The notes below the pieces were generated by a model that was not told where the DNA came from, did no database searches, and saw nothing but the letters and a program-made list of their open reading frames with translations. Positions 17,889 to 27,315 of a DNA stretch of 64,000 nt are shown piece after piece; position 1 is the stretch's first letter, and every line of letters begins with the position of its first letter. The position numbers and the translations under genes are program-made. The stretch lies in assembly GCA_003278445.1 (NCBI GenBank), contig QCFD01000001.1:142188-206187 (forward strand), read 5' to 3'. Origin of the DNA: Prochlorococcus sp. AG-363-B05 (GTDB lineage Bacteria; Cyanobacteriota; Cyanobacteriia; PCC-6307; Cyanobiaceae).

Positions 17889-18890
17889 ATGCAGACGAAT
17901 AAATTGGGAAGGAGAGATTTTATAAAGTATGGGCTAATTTCTTCGATGTTTTTATTCTCAGGATGTTCAATAGCTCAACAAAAACTTTCTTTGAGAGGTG
18001 TTTCTAATAGCTTCCCTAGTGAATTGATAAATAGTCTATCTAATACTTGGGAGTTTTTCCCAATAAGCGATATCGAATTAAAAAATTTTTCTTATAATTC
18101 TATTCTTCAAGAAAAAACAGATTTAATAGTCTTCAATGACGGTTGGATTTCTAATTTACCTTTTGGTTCACTTCAAGAGATTAAAGCACCTTATCTTAGA
18201 GATGATTTCAGTAAGCAAGCCAGATCTTTTCTTGCTGGGTTAGGCGAGGATTATAAAAATAGAATTTTTCCTTTAGCTGTTAGCCCTTGGGTCATACTTT
18301 TCAGGAATGAAGATTCACTAGCTCTAAATAATAAGAATTCTTGGAAAGTTATCTTTTCAACTGCACTGAAAAATCAAATAGTTTTTCCAAATAGTCCTTA
18401 TCTTCTGATTTCTATTGCCCAAAAAATTGGTTTTGATAATGACTTTTCAAAAATCAAAAGTCAAGCTAAGTCATTTGATGATCGTAATGCATTGAATTGG
18501 GTCGTTTCAGGTAGAGCCAATGCGACAGTTCTTCCTTTATCTAGTTGTGTCGATAGTCTTATTAAAGATCCGCGATTATCTATTCTTTTCCCCAATGAAG
18601 GATGCCCATTGAATTGGACAGTCCTTGCTTCTCCCATGTTATCTTCAGAGCCTTTCCCTACTGATTGGTTTAATTTGTTGTGGGGGCCAACTTATTTTAG
18701 ACGTTTAATAAGAAAAGGTTTTTTCCCTCCAACTAGCTTTTCAGATTTAAGGAAAAAATATATAAATATTTCTCAAAAGTATCAATCTATTTTCATTCCA
18801 GAAGAAAGTGCTTGGAATAGATCTTGGTCATTGCCTGTACTGAGCTTTGAGGAAAAAAAGAACTTAGCTTTGTATTGGAATAATTCATAA
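17889..18890 (+). CDS. Tat-type lipoprotein, periplasmic solute-binding-like
   Basis: A 333-residue protein with a twin-arginine-like start (LGRRDFIKYG) running into a lipobox, FLFSGC (Cys about 26), so probably exported by Tat and lipid-anchored. The rest has the two-lobed alpha/beta character of PotD/Fe-binding ABC solute-binding proteins (TDLIVFNDGWISNL; SPWVILFRNEDSLALNNKNSW; a C-terminal YFRRLIRKGFFPP). No ABC permease or ATPase lies next to it, and it is more divergent than typical PotD. The ligand cannot be inferred. It sits five bases after the CobT-like gene. Confidence 0.68.
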   Translation: MQTNKLGRRDFIKYGLISSMFLFSGCSIAQQKLSLRGVSNSFPSELINSLSNTWEFFPISDIELKNFSYNSILQEKTDLIVFNDGWISNLPFGSLQEIKAPYLRDDFSKQARSFLAGLGEDYKNRIFPLAVSPWVILFRNEDSLALNNKNSWKVIFSTALKNQIVFPNSPYLLISIAQKIGFDNDFSKIKSQAKSFDDRNALNWVVSGRANATVLPLSSCVDSLIKDPRLSILFPNEGCPLNWTVLASPMLSSEPFPTDWFNLLWGPTYFRRLIRKGFFPPTSFSDLRKKYINISQKYQSIFIPEESAWNRSWSLPVLSFEEKKNLALYWNNS

Positions 18891-18975
18891 TCAAACTTCA
18901 TTCGAAATTCAAATAAAGTTTTTGAAGACATATTTAAATACCTTCACTAGCATTCTAAAAGTTGTAGGTTTCATA

Positions 18976-19632
18976 ATGTTTACTGGTTTAATTCAGTCCA
19001 TTGGTACTATCAAGAAAAATAATATAGGTGTAGTTGTTGATGGATGTAAGCCATTTTCTCCTTTGAAACTTGGTGATAGTGTCTCTGTGGATGGAGTTTG
19101 CTTAACTGTTTCTGAATTAATGAATGATTCTTTTTTGGCGAATATAAGTGAGGAGACTCTAAGAAGAACAAATCTTGCAGATAAAGCTCAAAAAAATGGT
19201 CATGTGAATCTTGAGCCAGCATTGCGTCTTTCTGATCGATTAGGTGGACATATTGTTAGTGGACACATAGATGGGATGGGGGAAGTCATTTCTATTGAAG
19301 ATTTGAAAAATTCATGGAATTTGAAAGTGTCTTGGGATGACCTGAGCTTTTGTAGATATATGTGTGATAAGGCCAGTATTAGCTTAAATGGAATAAGTCT
19401 TACTATTGCAGAGACATATGATTATGGACGTAATTTTTCAATAGCCGTAATACCTCATACTTGGTCAAATACTTGCTTACAGTTTTTAAAAATTGGCGAA
19501 AAAGTTAATTTGGAGGTTGATGTAATTGCTAAATATGCTGAAAAGCTGTTAAAAGTAAATGAAAAAGAGTCCGTTAAAAAACAAAATCCAGTAATCAGCT
19601 CCCAGTGGCTTAATGAGCAAGGTTGGATTTAA
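18976..19632 (+). CDS. ribE: Riboflavin synthase, alpha chain
   Basis: It converts two molecules of 6,7-dimethyl-8-ribityllumazine to riboflavin. The 218-residue protein has two tandem lumazine-binding barrels. Each has its signature: MFTGLIQSIGTI with VSVDGVCLTV in the first, and GHIVSGHIDGMGEV with ISLNGISLTI in the second. The ATG at 18976 is chosen because family members begin MFTG; the frame open from 18922 would add an unrelated leader. It converges with the cyAbrB gene. Confidence 0.95.
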   Translation: MFTGLIQSIGTIKKNNIGVVVDGCKPFSPLKLGDSVSVDGVCLTVSELMNDSFLANISEETLRRTNLADKAQKNGHVNLEPALRLSDRLGGHIVSGHIDGMGEVISIEDLKNSWNLKVSWDDLSFCRYMCDKASISLNGISLTIAETYDYGRNFSIAVIPHTWSNTCLQFLKIGEKVNLEVDVIAKYAEKLLKVNEKESVKKQNPVISSQWLNEQGWI

Positions 19633-19674
19633 TAGCTTAAAATTTTATCTCAGTGACTCCTACTTAAATAATAA

Positions 19675-20031
19675 TTATTTCTTGAGTGGTAACAAACTGA
19701 TTGCTCCAGACTCTTTTCTGACATCAATACGAAATTCTTGTCCAGGTTCAAGACCTAATTTTTTTGTATATGCATGTCCAATAAGAAGATTGCCATTACC
19801 ATGAACTTTTGTGCGAAATTCTGCTTGTCTTCCTCTTGAAGATCTATTCCCTGCTCTTCCTGGTCCATTTGAGCGAAGTTTATAACCTTTGGCTTCAACT
19901 AAAGCACGATAGAAATTTTTACGTAAAACTCTCCCGCTTGGCCCAACGTAACCACATCCCTTAGCGATTTCGTCTTCTGGACATTTGCTCAAAGATCTTG
20001 CTTTGTCTAGGAGTTCTTTTCCAACAAGCAT
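19675..20031 (-). CDS. AbrB-like transcriptional regulator (cyAbrB family)
   Basis: A 118-residue cyanobacterial AbrB-type DNA-binding protein. cyAbrB proteins bind DNA as dimers or higher forms and tune nitrogen, carbon and hydrogenase genes in other cyanobacteria. Unlike Bacillus AbrB, the DNA-binding swapped-hairpin domain is at the C-terminus (EFRTKVHGNGNLLIGHAYTKKLGLEPGQEFRIDV, about 71-104), as is usual in this family. The N-terminal part (ALVEAKGYKLRSNG) is the cyAbrB-specific region. It lies between ribE (convergent) and ctaE (same strand). Targets here are unknown. Confidence 0.9.
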   Translation of the reverse strand: MLVGKELLDKARSLSKCPEDEIAKGCGYVGPSGRVLRKNFYRALVEAKGYKLRSNGPGRAGNRSSRGRQAEFRTKVHGNGNLLIGHAYTKKLGLEPGQEFRIDVRKESGAISLLPLKK

Positions 20032-20126
20032 TTCAGACTTATTTAATTAATTGAATTCTGACGAATAAGTGGAATTGTGGCAACAAATTAATTTAAATAT
20101 TCTTTCTTAGTATCAATATTTAACGC

Positions 20127-20732
20127 TCAAAGCAGATAAAGGATAATGAATAAAACGACCCAAATCCCATCTACGAAGTGCCAATAGAGCTCTACTGCTT
20201 CAAATGGAAACTTGTTTTCTTTATTTACTCGACCTTGAGGAACGCGTGTTTGCCACCAAATGATCATTATCATTATGGATCCAAGAGTAACGTGAAGCCC
20301 GTGAAAACCAGTTAATGCGTAAAAAGTACTTGCAAATAGATTGTCAGTTAATCCAAAAGGCAAAGTAAAGTATTCAAACATTTGGCTGATTAAAAATGCC
20401 ACTCCCAATGCACCTGTAATAAGAAGCCATTTTTGACATTGTGTTGCTTCATTCTTTTCTAGAAATTTTCCAGCTCTATGAAAAGTAAAGCTACTAACTA
20501 ATAGCAAAACTGTATTTAAAGTTGGTAAAGGTAGCTCTAATTCGTAAATAGCATCAGGACCTATGGGATTGACTGCTTTAAAAGTTAGATATGCAGCAAA
20601 AAAACCTGCAAAGGTCATTCCGTCTGCGATTAAAAAAGCTATGAGTCCGAATAAGCGGAAATCTTCATGTTCTTCTTTTGAGAGATCGTTCTTGATTTCT
20701 GAGGATTGCTCTTTCGGGACTAGTGATGTCAT
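20127..20732 (-). CDS. ctaE: Cytochrome c oxidase subunit III
   Basis: This 201-residue protein is subunit III of the aa3-type oxidase, with five hydrophobic segments (the short, five-helix bacterial form). Typical features are FLIADGMTFAGFFAAYLTF (about 30-48), the conserved helix FYALTGFHGLHVTLGSIMIM (about 137-156) and the end YWHFVDGIWVVLFIILYLL. It overlaps the ctaD stop/start by four bases (ATGA), so translation is probably coupled. Subunit III stabilises the core and guides oxygen to it. Confidence 0.96.
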   Translation of the reverse strand: MTSLVPKEQSSEIKNDLSKEEHEDFRLFGLIAFLIADGMTFAGFFAAYLTFKAVNPIGPDAIYELELPLPTLNTVLLLVSSFTFHRAGKFLEKNEATQCQKWLLITGALGVAFLISQMFEYFTLPFGLTDNLFASTFYALTGFHGLHVTLGSIMIMIIWWQTRVPQGRVNKENKFPFEAVELYWHFVDGIWVVLFIILYLL

Positions 20733-22369
20733 TTTTTTTGCTCCTGAGATTCATTTGAATCTCTTCTTCCATACCCATATGGCTCCAGAACTAGTGGAGC
20801 TTCTCCAACCCAATTCTCAACAGGGGGTGGTGAGCTTGTTAACCATTCAGGAGTGAGTGCATTCCAGGGGTTGTCCCCAGCATTATCTCCGTAGAGGATG
20901 CTTCGAACAACATTCCATAGAAAAGGAAGAGTACTTAAAGCCATTAATAAGGCTCCTAAGCTACTTATTTGATTAATTAATTGAAATTGCGGATCGTACT
21001 CTGCAACTCGTCGAGGCATCCCATTTAAGCCTAACCAATGTTGAGGAGCAAAACAAAGATTAAAGCCTATAAAGGTAATTATGAAATGGAATCTTCCAAG
21101 ATTTTCATTGAGCATTTTCCCAGTGAATTTTGGGAACCAATGATAAATTGAGGAGAAGATAACAAATACAGAACCTCCATAGACTATGTAATGAAAATGA
21201 GCAACAACAAAATAGGTGTCATGCACATGAACATCAAAAGGCACTTGAGCTAATGCAACTCCTGTTATTCCTCCTAAAACGAAGTTAATAATAAATCCAC
21301 ATGAAAATAGCATGGCACTATTAAGTGAAATTTTCCCTCCCCATAAAGTTGCAACCCAATTGAAAAATTTAATACCCGTAGGAACAGCTATAAAAGCAGT
21401 CGCTATTGTGAAAAATAAGCGCATCCATGGAGGAGTTCCACTCGTAAACATATGATGGGCCCAAACAACTAGACCTAAAACAACTATCCCCATAATTGAA
21501 AAGACCATTGTTGTATAGCCAAAAAGTGGTTTTCTACTATGGATTGGGAGTATTTCACTGACTAAACCAAAGGCAGGTAGAACCATGATATAAACAGCAG
21601 GATGAGAGTAAAACCAAAAAAGATGTTGATAAACAATTACGTTTCCCCCAAGACTTGGATTAAAGAAACCGGTATGAGCAACTATGTCAAAGCTCAAAAG
21701 TATTAAAGTCCCAGCAAGTACCGGAGTTGATAAAACAACAAGAATACTTGTACCCAGCATTGCCCAGCAATACATAGGTAATTGCATTAATTTAAGCCCA
21801 GGTCTCCGAAGTTTTAGGATGGTGGCGATGAAATTAATACCACCAAAGATTGAGCTCCCTCCCAAAAGCAAGACACTTAATATCCAAATGATTTGACCTG
21901 CTGCTGGAGTCGTAATGCTTAAGGGTGGATAGGCTGTCCACCCAGACTGTGCGGCACCATTTATGAAATAGCTGGTTATCAACATTAAACCGGAGGGGGG
22001 GATTAGCCAAAAAGCTACTGCATTCAGTCTGGGGAAGGCCATGTCCCTAGCACCAACATAAAAAGGTATTAAATAGTTTCCAAAAGCACCATTAACTACA
22101 GGCACGATCCATAAAAAAATCATGATTGTGCCGTGGAGAGTTAGAACTTGGTTATAAACTTCTCTTGGCATGAAATCTGAAAGTGGACTAATGAGTTCTA
22201 TTCTTATTGCGCCAGCTAAAGACCCTCCGATCAAATAAAACAAGAAACCACATACTAAATATTGAAGACCTATAACTTTATGATCAAGACTAAAACTTAA
22301 ATACCTGAGCCAGCCAGTTGGTTGAAGTTTTTCTGGAGGAGTGTTGCTTGGTTTTAATGAAATAGTCAT
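20729..22369 (-). CDS. ctaD: Cytochrome c oxidase subunit I
   Basis: The catalytic subunit, 546 residues with twelve hydrophobic segments, reduces oxygen and pumps protons. Haem and copper ligands are visible: His in LTLHGTIMIF (low-spin haem a), FYSHPAVYIMVLP and VWAHHMFTSG (CuB), and HDTYFVVAHFHYIVYGG (haem a3/a). The YSHPAVY form, with Ala where E286 sits in mitochondrial-type enzymes and a YS pair before it, points to an A2-type D-channel. It is the middle gene of ctaCDE, with a 4-base gap to ctaC and a 4-base overlap with ctaE. Confidence 0.97.
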   Translation of the reverse strand: MTISLKPSNTPPEKLQPTGWLRYLSFSLDHKVIGLQYLVCGFLFYLIGGSLAGAIRIELISPLSDFMPREVYNQVLTLHGTIMIFLWIVPVVNGAFGNYLIPFYVGARDMAFPRLNAVAFWLIPPSGLMLITSYFINGAAQSGWTAYPPLSITTPAAGQIIWILSVLLLGGSSIFGGINFIATILKLRRPGLKLMQLPMYCWAMLGTSILVVLSTPVLAGTLILLSFDIVAHTGFFNPSLGGNVIVYQHLFWFYSHPAVYIMVLPAFGLVSEILPIHSRKPLFGYTTMVFSIMGIVVLGLVVWAHHMFTSGTPPWMRLFFTIATAFIAVPTGIKFFNWVATLWGGKISLNSAMLFSCGFIINFVLGGITGVALAQVPFDVHVHDTYFVVAHFHYIVYGGSVFVIFSSIYHWFPKFTGKMLNENLGRFHFIITFIGFNLCFAPQHWLGLNGMPRRVAEYDPQFQLINQISSLGALLMALSTLPFLWNVVRSILYGDNAGDNPWNALTPEWLTSSPPPVENWVGEAPLVLEPYGYGRRDSNESQEQKK

Positions 22370-22373
22370 GATC

Positions 22374-23186
22374 TTAAATTGTTTCCTTAGAGTTTTCTCT
22401 TAACCAATTATCAAAGTCTTCTTGTTCATCAACTATTACGTTTGATCTCATCCCTCCATGATATGGCCCACACAACTCTGCACAAACAATTGGGAAATTA
22501 CCTGCTTTAGTTGGAGTGAAATTTAAGATCGTTGGTTGGCCAGGAATAACATCCTGTTTAAGTCTAAATTGAGGAACCCAAAAAGCATGTATGACATCTT
22601 TAGACTCCATTTTTAAACTAACCTCTTTTCCCAGTGGAACATGAAGTTCTCCCGAAATAATATCTCCTTTTGGATAATGAAAGATAAAAGCAAATTGCAT
22701 TGCAGTTAATTCAATTGCTAATGGGGATGAATTATTTGAATAAGTAGTCTCAATTGGGCCGGAACCTATACCCCCCCAAACTCTCTCGGTCTGATTTCCC
22801 ATTTGCCCATTGTGATCATGCATTAAAGGTTGCATGCCCCCCATCCGATCATAAATATCGTAGCTATATAAACCTACAAACAATACAACAATTGCAGGAA
22901 CTGCTGTCCAGAAAATTTCTAAGCTGATATTACCTTCTAAATCAATTCCATCACCAGTTTCTCCAGGCCTACGACGGAATTGAATAAGGCTATAAATTAC
23001 TAAAGCAGTCATACCTATAAAAAGTATGCAGCCAATAATGAATAGGACTCTGTAGAGCTCATCATAAACAGGAGCATTCATGCTCGCACTCACGGGAAGC
23101 ATATCTACGTTGTAAGCAATCCAAACTCCTCCTATGCCAAGAATTAAACTTGATGAAAGAGTTAGGATGGCCGACAGTTTCGGCAA
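22374..23186 (-). CDS. ctaC: Cytochrome c oxidase subunit II
   Basis: A 270-residue subunit that takes electrons from cytochrome c6 or plastocyanin through its CuA centre. Two N-terminal hydrophobic segments (about 8-27 and 44-68) anchor a lumen/periplasm-facing cupredoxin domain. The CuA ligands are in place: the upstream His in DVIHAFWVPQ and the cluster CAELCGPYHGGM near 237-248. First gene of ctaCDE; ctaA diverges from it 185 bases upstream, so oxidase and haem a synthesis share one control region. Confidence 0.96.
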   Translation of the reverse strand: MPKLSAILTLSSSLILGIGGVWIAYNVDMLPVSASMNAPVYDELYRVLFIIGCILFIGMTALVIYSLIQFRRRPGETGDGIDLEGNISLEIFWTAVPAIVVLFVGLYSYDIYDRMGGMQPLMHDHNGQMGNQTERVWGGIGSGPIETTYSNNSSPLAIELTAMQFAFIFHYPKGDIISGELHVPLGKEVSLKMESKDVIHAFWVPQFRLKQDVIPGQPTILNFTPTKAGNFPIVCAELCGPYHGGMRSNVIVDEQEDFDNWLRENSKETI

Positions 23187-23371
23187 GAAAATCTCCTTTT
23201 TCTATTTATAGGTTATGGGCAAAAGTAATTAATGTACTGACTAATTGTTAATTCAAGATGAATAATTTATTTTTACAGGGAATATTTATGTTGCAGTCCG
23301 TTTATTCAGGTGACGTGTACGAAGTAATCGCTACGTTTAATTAATAATGATCTTGATGGATTTTTGCATAC
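23187..23371. promoter_or_regulatory. Shared divergent control region, ctaCDE / ctaAB
   Basis: This 185-base gap lies between the start of ctaC (minus) and the GTG start of ctaA (plus), so it must carry promoters for both operons. I see no clear operator palindrome. A tiny ATG frame of 18 codons (23288-23344) ends 27 bases before ctaA, but nothing shows that it is translated. Confidence 0.4.
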
Positions 23372-24298
23372 GTGCAGGTTATTTATCCACAAAAGCCTCG
23401 CTTTAGATTGGGTCAGCTTGCTGCTCATGTGGTAGTTGCACTGATCGCTCTTGTTGTAATTGGAGGTGCAACGAGAGTAATGGAGGCTGGCCTCGCTTGC
23501 CCAGACTGGCCTTTGTGTTATGGATCGTTTTTGCCAGGTAGGCAAATGAATTTACAAGTCTTCCTCGAATGGTTTCATCGTTTAGATGCTTTTTTCGTGG
23601 GGATTGTTTTAATTACTCAGTTTTCCCTCTCTTTATACTGGGCCAAATCTTTACCTAAATGGCTTCCTTGGACTTATGGGGCCCTAACTTTATTGGTCTC
23701 TTTTCAAGGGTTTTTAGGCGCTTTGACAGTTCTTCAGCTATTGCCATCCTTAGTAGTAGTTGCTCATCTTGCAGTTGCATTTATTCTTGTGGCGATCATG
23801 AGTGGTGTAACTCAAAAATTACTTAGCCCAGGTAAATCAATTCTCCCTCTCTGGATTCGCTCTATTGGATTTACCTCTCTTTTTTCTGTAATAGGTCAGT
23901 CTTTACTTGGTAGTCGAGTGGCAACCTCATGGGCTGCTCATAGATGCTTGAATTTTGGTGATTCTTGTAATCTTTTAACTCTTCATCGTGCAACTGCCAT
24001 ACCTGTAAGCATTTTGGTGATTTCATTCGTAATCATTTCACTTAAACAGAGAGATGTTTTTATTAATCAATGGCCGTATCTTTTTACTATTACTTTTTTG
24101 ATCATCTTACAAATCTTTTTAGGGGTTTTTTCAATTCAATTAGGTATGAGTGAGCCTTTACTGGTAATAGGACATCAATTAGTTGCCTGCTTGTTAGTGG
24201 CCGTTTTATCAGCATTGAATTTTAAAGGCAAAGTAGTTGATGGAACTTACCAACCGCTTTTTGTAACTAAACCAACTTTGGAGACATGTCATGGTTAG
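23372..24298 (+). CDS. ctaA: Haem a synthase (COX15/CtaA)
   Basis: CtaA oxidises the methyl group of haem o to the formyl of haem a for the cytochrome oxidase encoded next door. It is a 308-residue protein with eight hydrophobic segments in two four-helix halves. Haem-binding histidines are seen in [31 protein letters not shown] and [10 protein letters not shown]. The conserved [20 protein letters not shown] (about 30-49) holds the loop cysteine pair. The start is GTG at 23372. Its stop overlaps the ctaB start by eight bases. Confidence 0.95.
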   Translation: MQVIYPQKPRFRLGQLAAHVVVALIALVVIGGATRVMEAGLACPDWPLCYGSFLPGRQMNLQVFLEWFHRLDAFFVGIVLITQFSLSLYWAKSLPKWLPWTYGALTLLVSFQGFLGALTVLQLLPSLVVVAHLAVAFILVAIMSGVTQKLLSPGKSILPLWIRSIGFTSLFSVIGQSLLGSRVATSWAAHRCLNFGDSCNLLTLHRATAIPVSILVISFVIISLKQRDVFINQWPYLFTITFLIILQIFLGVFSIQLGMSEPLLVIGHQLVACLLVAVLSALNFKGKVVDGTYQPLFVTKPTLETCHG

Positions 24299-25286
24299 CT
24301 CAACATCTGATGTAATTCCACAGCAAATTAATCGTGAGGAAATTGTTCCCTCCAGAAAACGTATTAAATTGCCAGCTTGGTTAGAAGTCGCTAAGCCAAG
24401 ATTAATTCCTCTTTTACTTGCTACAACTGTTGGTGGGATGGCCCTTTCCGAAGAATGGCCAGTACCCTCTCCAAGATTGGCTTGTACTTTAGGTGGAGGA
24501 GCTCTTGCAGCTGCAGCTGCAGGAGCTCTTAACTGCTTGTGGGAGCAAGATCTTGATAAACGAATGAAGCGTACTAGTAATAGAGCATTGCCTTCTGGAC
24601 GTCTTTCTCAGTCATCTGTTTTTATTGGAGCAATTTCTTGTACTCTTGCTGCGTCAGCTCTTTTAGTAAGTGGAGTTAACTGTTTGGCAGCTGGACTTAC
24701 CCTTTTGGGACTTTGTAGCTATGTACTTTTATATACAGTTTTCTTAAAACCAAGAACATCTCAAAACATAGTTTTTGGAGGAGTCGCTGGCGCAATTCCT
24801 CCTTTGGTTGGAGCTTCAGCCGCTGCAGGACATATTGGATTAGGGGGTTGGTGGCTTTTCTCTTTGGTTATGGTTTGGACCCCAGCACATTTCTGGGCTC
24901 TAGCAATATTGTTAAAAGAGGACTATAGATCTGTAGGGATACCTATGCTCCCAACAGTAAGTGGTCCTTTTGTTACGGCTAAGGCTATATCCGTTTATGC
25001 TTATCTAACTGTATTTTTAAGTTTTTTAGGCTGCTTCGTTTTGCCTGAAGGAGGTTTTTTATATGGAATCTTACTATTACCCTATAACTCAAGACTTCTT
25101 CAATTGGTTTCAAGATTAAGAGATAATCCAGAGGATTCAGATAGGGCTAAGGGTTTGTTTAGGTGGTCTATCCTTTATATGTTTGGGGTTTGTTTTTTGC
25201 TTGTTATTAGTAGATTACAAGTATCAATTGTTTTTAATGATCAGTTAATAGCATTAATTCATGACTTCTCAATGAGTTTTTCTTAA
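24291..25286 (+). CDS. ctaB: Protohaem IX farnesyltransferase (haem o synthase)
   Basis: CtaB adds farnesyl to haem b to make haem o, the substrate of CtaA. It is a UbiA-superfamily protein of 331 residues with about eight membrane segments. The prenyl-diphosphate site is [23 protein letters not shown] (about 82-104), and [17 protein letters not shown] (about 201-217) is the second signature specific to haem o synthase. The first 27 residues are polar. Its ATG lies inside the ctaA 3' end (ATGGTTAG), so the two are translationally coupled. Confidence 0.96.
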   Translation: MVSSTSDVIPQQINREEIVPSRKRIKLPAWLEVAKPRLIPLLLATTVGGMALSEEWPVPSPRLACTLGGGALAAAAAGALNCLWEQDLDKRMKRTSNRALPSGRLSQSSVFIGAISCTLAASALLVSGVNCLAAGLTLLGLCSYVLLYTVFLKPRTSQNIVFGGVAGAIPPLVGASAAAGHIGLGGWWLFSLVMVWTPAHFWALAILLKEDYRSVGIPMLPTVSGPFVTAKAISVYAYLTVFLSFLGCFVLPEGGFLYGILLLPYNSRLLQLVSRLRDNPEDSDRAKGLFRWSILYMFGVCFLLVISRLQVSIVFNDQLIALIHDFSMSFS

Positions 25287-25387
25287 GTCTAAGAAATAAA
25301 AATAAAAACTTTATAAACTTGTTCTTCTATATTAATTAGAATTTGTTGGATGATATCAGCTTATCTTTATAGGAATTCTATTTCTAG

Positions 25388-26401
25388 ATGTTTTTCATTC
25401 AACTGAAAGATTTATTCAAGTCTTATGGTCCTGTTAGTGCTCTAAATGGACTTAACCTTAAAGTTCCTAAAGGTTCTTTGTATGGTTTGTTAGGTCCCAA
25501 CGGGGCTGGTAAAAGTACTGCTCTTAGAATTATTTGTACTCTTCTTGCTCCTGATTCAGGTGACGTTGAGGTGGCAGGACATAATGCTTTACTGGAGGAA
25601 AAAGAAATCAGACGAAGATTGGGTTATGTAGCTCAAGAGGTCGCAATCGATAAAATACTTACAGGTAGAGAGTTGCTTCAGCTTCAAGGAGATCTTTACC
25701 ATCTGAATAACAACTATAAGAAAAAGAGAATTGAAGAATTGATTCAGAGACTTGAGATGAATCAATGGATTGACAGAAGGTGTGGTTCTTTATCGGGAGG
25801 GATGAAAAGAAGACTTGACCTTGCGACAGGATTGTTGCATGAACCAGAATTATTGATTCTTGATGAACCTACAGTTGGACTGGATATAGAAAGTCGATCA
25901 GTTATTTGGGGATTATTGAAGGAACTTAGAAATAACGAAACTACAATTCTTTTAAGTAGTCATTATCTCGAGGAAGTAGATGAATTGGCTGATGAGATGG
26001 CTATTATTGATAGGGGAAAAGTCATTGCTAGTGGAAAACCAGATGATTTAAAAAAAGAGCTTGGTGGCGATAGAGTTACGCTTAGGGTCCGTGAGTTCAG
26101 TGATGAGTTTGAAGCTGAAGCGGTAAGGAGATTAATAAAAAATATTAATGGCGTTTCAAATGTGGTTGTCAACAAAAAACAAGGATATTCTTTAAATTTT
26201 TTAGTTCGAAGTAATGATGTCATATCCAATTTGTCAGATCATCTTTCAAAAGGAAATTTTGAAGTTTTTGCACTTTCTCATAGTCGTCCCAGTTTAGATG
26301 ATGTTTATTTACAGGCGACTGGTAGAACTCTTATGGATGCTGAATTAGAGCTGGCTGGTAAAAGAGATTTTAAACTTGAGAATAAAAAATCGATGCGTTA
26401 A
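25388..26401 (+). CDS. ABC exporter ATP-binding protein (CcmA/NodI/DrrA type)
   Basis: A 337-residue ATPase of the ABC-2 exporter class. Walker A is LLGPNGAGKST (about 33-43), the signature LSGGMKRRLDLATGL (about 137-151), Walker B LLILDEPTVGLD (about 155-166), and the switch His is in LLSSHYLEEVDELAD. After about residue 230 it has the C-terminal DrrA-like extension (VTLRVREFSDEFEAEAV). It lies 30 bases before an ABC-2 permease on the same strand; together they form one exporter. The substrate is unknown; drug, polysaccharide and lipid exporters all have this form. Confidence 0.9.
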   Translation: MFFIQLKDLFKSYGPVSALNGLNLKVPKGSLYGLLGPNGAGKSTALRIICTLLAPDSGDVEVAGHNALLEEKEIRRRLGYVAQEVAIDKILTGRELLQLQGDLYHLNNNYKKKRIEELIQRLEMNQWIDRRCGSLSGGMKRRLDLATGLLHEPELLILDEPTVGLDIESRSVIWGLLKELRNNETTILLSSHYLEEVDELADEMAIIDRGKVIASGKPDDLKKELGGDRVTLRVREFSDEFEAEAVRRLIKNINGVSNVVVNKKQGYSLNFLVRSNDVISNLSDHLSKGNFEVFALSHSRPSLDDVYLQATGRTLMDAELELAGKRDFKLENKKSMR

Positions 26402-26431
26402 TTAATTTTTTAATACTAAACTAATAAAGAA

Positions 26432-27286
26432 ATGATTACTACTAACTCACCCCTGCATCAAGGAAAACAGTCTAGAAATGAATTGAATGAAATTCTTCAA
26501 GAGACCTCTGCATTAACATGGAGGCTTTTCATTCAACTCATTCGACGACCTTCAACATTATTAGCAGGCATTCTCCAACCTTTGATATGGCTTTTGCTTT
26601 TTGCAGCGCTATTCTCAAAAGCCCCGATAGATTTCTTGCCTGGCAATAGTAGCTATGGAGAATTTCTTGGCGCAGGTTTAATAGTATTTACCGCTTTTAG
26701 TGGAGCCCTTAATGCTGGGCTCCCTATAATGTTTGATAGAGAATTTGGCTTCCTTAACCGACTTTTAGTTGCTCCATTGAGTAGTCGGAGTTCAATAGTT
26801 ATTGCTTCAGTAATTTATATAACTACTATTAGTCTTTTGCAGAGTTTTGCAATTATGGCAACCTCTGCTCTCTTAGGTTATGGCTGGCCAAGCTTGGGAG
26901 GCTTTCTACTTATAGCTATAACCTTATTGTTGTTGGTATTTGCAATCACTGGTTTAAGTCTTGGTTTGGCATTCGTTTTACCAGGACATATAGAGCTAAT
27001 AGCAATTATCTTTATTGCTAATCTCCCTGTCCTTTTTGCTAGTACAGCTTTAGCACCAATATCTTTTATGCCTAAATGGCTTGGATGGGTAGCATCAATC
27101 AATCCATTAACATTTGCGATTGAACCAATACGTATGGCTTATCAAAACTCTGTTGATCTGGAATCTGTTTTAATTAATGCTCCGTATGGAGAATTAAATG
27201 GATATTCTTGCCTTGCAATATTATTTATTCTTACAGTTGGATTGTTTTTTCTTATTAGACCACTTTTAAATCGCAAACTTGCTTGA
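26432..27286 (+). CDS. ABC-2 type transporter permease
   Basis: A 284-residue membrane partner of the preceding ATPase, with six hydrophobic segments. The family hallmarks are seen: FIQLIRRPSTLLAGILQPLIWLLLFAALF (about 33-61), NAGLPIMFDREFGFLNRLLVAPLSSRSSIV (about 94-123) and GWVASINPLTFAIEPIRMAY (about 214-233). The FDREFGFL-LLVAPL loop is the segment that couples to the ATPase. It is followed after 29 bases by a small cytoplasmic protein on the same strand. Confidence 0.9.
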   Translation: MITTNSPLHQGKQSRNELNEILQETSALTWRLFIQLIRRPSTLLAGILQPLIWLLLFAALFSKAPIDFLPGNSSYGEFLGAGLIVFTAFSGALNAGLPIMFDREFGFLNRLLVAPLSSRSSIVIASVIYITTISLLQSFAIMATSALLGYGWPSLGGFLLIAITLLLLVFAITGLSLGLAFVLPGHIELIAIIFIANLPVLFASTALAPISFMPKWLGWVASINPLTFAIEPIRMAYQNSVDLESVLINAPYGELNGYSCLAILFILTVGLFFLIRPLLNRKLA

Positions 27287-27315
27287 TATTCTTATTTTAG
27301 CGATATACAAGAATT

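Noticed and set aside
18922..18975. Upstream extension of riboflavin synthase
   Set aside because: The family begins MFTG; the added residues look like an untranslated leader.
20262..20285. Fur-box-like ATGATCATTATCATTAT
   Set aside because: It lies inside ctaE coding sequence (Met/Ile codons), far from any start.
23288..23344. 18-codon frame before ctaA
   Set aside because: No ribosome-binding site; chance frames of this size are expected.
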